A DNA stretch of 64,000 nt from positions 1,302,001 through 1,366,000 of the forward strand of contig NZ_CP109104.1 in NCBI RefSeq assembly GCF_035917675.1, written 5' to 3'. A program made the translations under genes and the position numbers. Source of the DNA: Streptomyces sp. NBC_01775. GTDB taxonomy: Bacteria; Actinomycetota; Actinomycetes; Streptomycetales; Streptomycetaceae. Position 1 is the first letter of the stretch. Each line of letters begins with the position of its first letter. Of this stretch, positions 62,176 to 64,000 are shown in pieces. The notes beneath the pieces were generated by a model that worked only from the letters and a program-made list of their open reading frames with translations, made no database searches and was not told the DNA's origin.

Positions 62176-63057
62176 TCATGCGGGCCGCTGAGGGCGTGGC
62201 GGGAGCTGGAGTCCGGGTCCCGCGTCGGCGAAGAACGGGGGCGCGACGGCGCTGAGCCCGCCGTCGACGACCAGCGTCTGGCCGGTGACGTACTCCGACT
62301 CGGGGGCGAGCAGGAAGGCGAGCACGTCGGCGATCTCCCGTACCGTGCCGGGGCGGCCCTTGGGGATGCGGTCGAGCACCGTCCGCATGTCGGGCATGCC
62401 CTGGACGTTGTAGAAGAACTCCAGCGAGTCGGAGTCGATCAGGCCGCCGTTGACCGCGTTGACGTTGACGCCGTAGGGCGCGAACTCCAGTGCCATGTAG
62501 CGCACCCAAGCCTCGATGGCCGCCTTCATGGCGCCGAGCGTGGAGTAGGTGGGGTAGGCGCGCACGGAGCCGTAGGAGGAGAGCGTGACGATCCTGCCGC
62601 CCTGGTCCATGAGCTTGACCGCCTCTTGCGCGCCGAGCACGAAGGGGCGCAGGTTCATGGCGTAGGAGCGGTCGAGGTGGTGGGGTTTGAGATCGACGAT
62701 GTTCTTGAAGGCGCTGGCCGCGGCGTTGGAGACGAACCAGTCCAGTCGCCCGCAGCGTCTGGCGACCTCGTCGAAGAGCGCGGTGACACCCTCGGGAGTC
62801 TCGATATCCGCCTGTACGGCGAACCCGCTGCCGCCCAGCGCCTCGATGTCGGCGACGGTCTTCTCGGCGAGGTCGGCGTTCTTCTTGTAGTTGACGGCGA
62901 CGGTCGCCCGGTCGCGGCGGGCCAGGGTCAAGGCCAGCTCCCTGCCGATGCCGCGCGAGGCCCCGGTGATCAGCGCGACCTTTCCGGTCCTGTTGCCACT
63001 GGTCTTCCCGGTGTCGCTCGTCTTCCCGGTGCCACTCGTCTTCCCGGTGTCACTCAT
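62176..63057 (-). CDS. SDR reductase with FabL-type Y-x6-K active site
   Basis: A 293-residue short-chain dehydrogenase/reductase. NADP motif TGASRGIG is at 31-38, NNAG-like SNAAAS at 110-115. Instead of Y-x3-K the active site reads Y171-x6-K178 (YSTLGAMK), the spacing of enoyl-ACP reductases such as Bacillus FabL. VTGQTLVVDGG is near the end. It may reduce an enoyl thioester. The first 21 residues are a repeat (TGKTS units) encoded by three 18-bp copies. The ATG overlaps the acyl-CoA dehydrogenase stop by 4 bases. Confidence 0.85.
   Translation of the reverse strand: MSDTGKTSGTGKTSDTGKTSGNRTGKVALITGASRGIGRELALTLARRDRATVAVNYKKNADLAEKTVADIEALGGSGFAVQADIETPEGVTALFDEVARRCGRLDWFVSNAAASAFKNIVDLKPHHLDRSYAMNLRPFVLGAQEAVKLMDQGGRIVTLSSYGSVRAYPTYSTLGAMKAAIEAWVRYMALEFAPYGVNVNAVNGGLIDSDSLEFFYNVQGMPDMRTVLDRIPKGRPGTVREIADVLAFLLAPESEYVTGQTLVVDGGLSAVAPPFFADAGPGLQLPPRPQRPA
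63002..63055. repeat. three 18-bp tandem copies in the SDR 5' coding end
   Basis: Units at 63002-63019, 63020-63037 and 63038-63055 (GTCTTCCCGGTGTCRCTC with single-base differences) code the TGKTS-type repeats right after the SDR start. The length is a multiple of three, so copy-number change keeps the frame. Confidence 0.9.
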
Positions 63058-64000
63058 CGGGCTCCTCCCCGGGCGGTCCGGCGCAGCAGTTCACGGAAGA
63101 CGACGGTCTTCTGGATCTCGTTGGTGCCCTCTTCGAAGCGCTGGGCGCGTGCGTCGCGGTAGACGCGCTCGATGGGGCTGGTCTTCCAGTAGCCGAGCCC
63201 GCCGTGCACCTGGAGCGCCTTGTCGGTGACGCGGGTGAGCATGGACACGGCGGTCATCTTGGCCATGGACCACAGCATGGAGGCGTCCTCGCCGCCCGCC
63301 TCGAAGGCGCGCGCCGCGTGCAGGACGAGCTGCTTGGCGGCCTCGATGTCGGCGGCGTTCTCGGCGAGCATGAACTGGACGGCCTGCCGCTCGCTGAGCT
63401 TCTTGCCGAAGGTGACGCGGCGTTCGGCGTAGTCGAGCGCGAGCTCCTGGGCGCGCTCGGCCAGCCCGACACAGCTCATTCCGACGGAGATGCGCGAGGG
63501 CGTCAGAAAGCCGCCGAGCGCCACGTCCAGGCCCTGGCCCTCCTTGCCGAGGCGGTTGGCCACGGGCACGGGGGCGCGCGAGAAGTGGAGGGAGGCGTGG
63601 TCGGTGCCGGTGACCCCCATGGTCCGGGAGGTGTCCTCGACCCGCACGCCCTCGGCGTCCCTGGGCACGAGCAGCGAGACGGTGCCCTCGTGCCCTGTGG
63701 TGCCCTCGACGCGGCGGCGAGCAGGTAGTAGTCGCAGCTGACACCGAAGGTGATCAGGTGCTTGTCGCCGGTGAGGTAGTAGGTGTCGCCTTCCCGGACG
63801 ACGGAGGCGGTGATGTCGGCGCCGGTGCCGTTGCCCGGCTCGGTCAGGGTGAAGGCGATCTTGATGTCGCCCTCGATGGCGGGCAGGACGAACTTCTTGC
63901 GCTGCTCCTCGGTGGCGAAGGGGTCCATGGCGCGCCAGATGCCGTTGACGACGTGCACGACCATCCGGAGGGAGCCGTGGGACCGGGAGAAGATCTCCAT
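63054..64000 (-). pseudogene. acyl-CoA dehydrogenase, frameshifted and cut by window edge
   Basis: About 315 codons of an acyl-CoA dehydrogenase whose first part lies beyond the right edge. The FAD segment AFTLTEPGNGTGADITAS, the loop YYLTGDKHLITFG and the C-terminal LQVHGGLGYWKTSPIERVYRDAR with catalytic Glu in FEEGTNEIQKT are present, but in two frames. The first frame holds through CDYYLLAA (to about 63720); homology resumes one base out of phase with VEGTTGHEG and VSLLVPRDAEG. One missing base near 63715-63720 explains it. It is a real mutation or a read error. Confidence 0.82.

Noticed and set aside
1..64000. tRNA, rRNA, insertion sequence or integrase genes
   Set aside because: Looked for in the gene-free gaps; none showed cloverleaf, transposase or recombinase features.

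Overview
The window is about 64 kb of very GC-rich, densely packed actinobacterial chromosome. Codon use, frequent GTG/TTG starts, ATGA-type overlaps, an F420-type reductase, a conservon with cytochrome P450s, and a squalene/hopene operon all point to Streptomyces or a close relative. From memory, the order tex - SCO6745-like gene - idi - ... - hpnCDE matches the S. coelicolor SCO6743-SCO6764 neighbourhood. I saw no tRNA, rRNA, CRISPR array, transposase, integrase or replication origin.

Layout. 1-3706 (minus): hopanoid operon hpnC-hpnD-hpnE and the start of a polyprenyl diphosphate synthase. 3969-7030: a TetR repressor divergent from an MMPL exporter, with a two-copy operator between them. 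7124-14181 (minus): a seven-gene, mostly overlapping operon (DUF5941/CDP-alcohol transferase, nucleotidyltransferase, sn-glycerol-1-phosphate dehydrogenase-like enzyme, second CDP-alcohol transferase, GT2 glycosyltransferase, ABC-2 exporter pair) that looks like a pathway for an exported polyol-phosphate lipid or polymer. 14423-16097: galE and idi. 16212-21542: anti-sigma-type ATP-binding protein, enoyl-CoA hydratase, SCO6745-like protein and Tex. 22128-24811: an ABC-F ATPase behind a long leader with attenuator-like complementarity, then a D-amino-acid-oxidase-like enzyme. 24895-27893: divergent secreted M14 carboxypeptidase and M1 aminopeptidase.

28039-34888: MpaB/DUF2236 protein, then a complete conservon (cvnA-B-C-D) coupled to two P450 genes, the first lacking the usual ExxR Arg. 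35055-45622: amino-acid permease, acyl-CoA ligase divergent from a MerR regulator, and a beta-oxidation set (FadB-like, thiolase, acyl-CoA dehydrogenase, CaiB/racemase). 45893-49309: DUF1203 protein and a DeoR-controlled SIS isomerase/class II aldolase operon with a four-box operator. 49648-57215: AMP-ligase, BNR-repeat secreted protein, CoA-transferase, DUF1707 protein, a small membrane protein and a GH25 muramidase without signal peptide. 57622-60323: F420-type oxidoreductase, OsmC protein and a Fpg/Nei glycosylase.

60359-64000 (minus): a fatty-acid or polyketide type set (acyl-CoA dehydrogenase, FabL-type reductase, 2,4-dienoyl-CoA-reductase-like flavoprotein, ketosynthase tail) that carries two lesions: a single-base frameshift in the dehydrogenase, and loss of the flavoprotein 3' end, which is joined at a run of nine G to the last 38 codons of a ketosynthase. 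These could be real decay or sequence/assembly errors. Coordinates and motifs were read directly. Family names rest on recognised motifs, without database searches.
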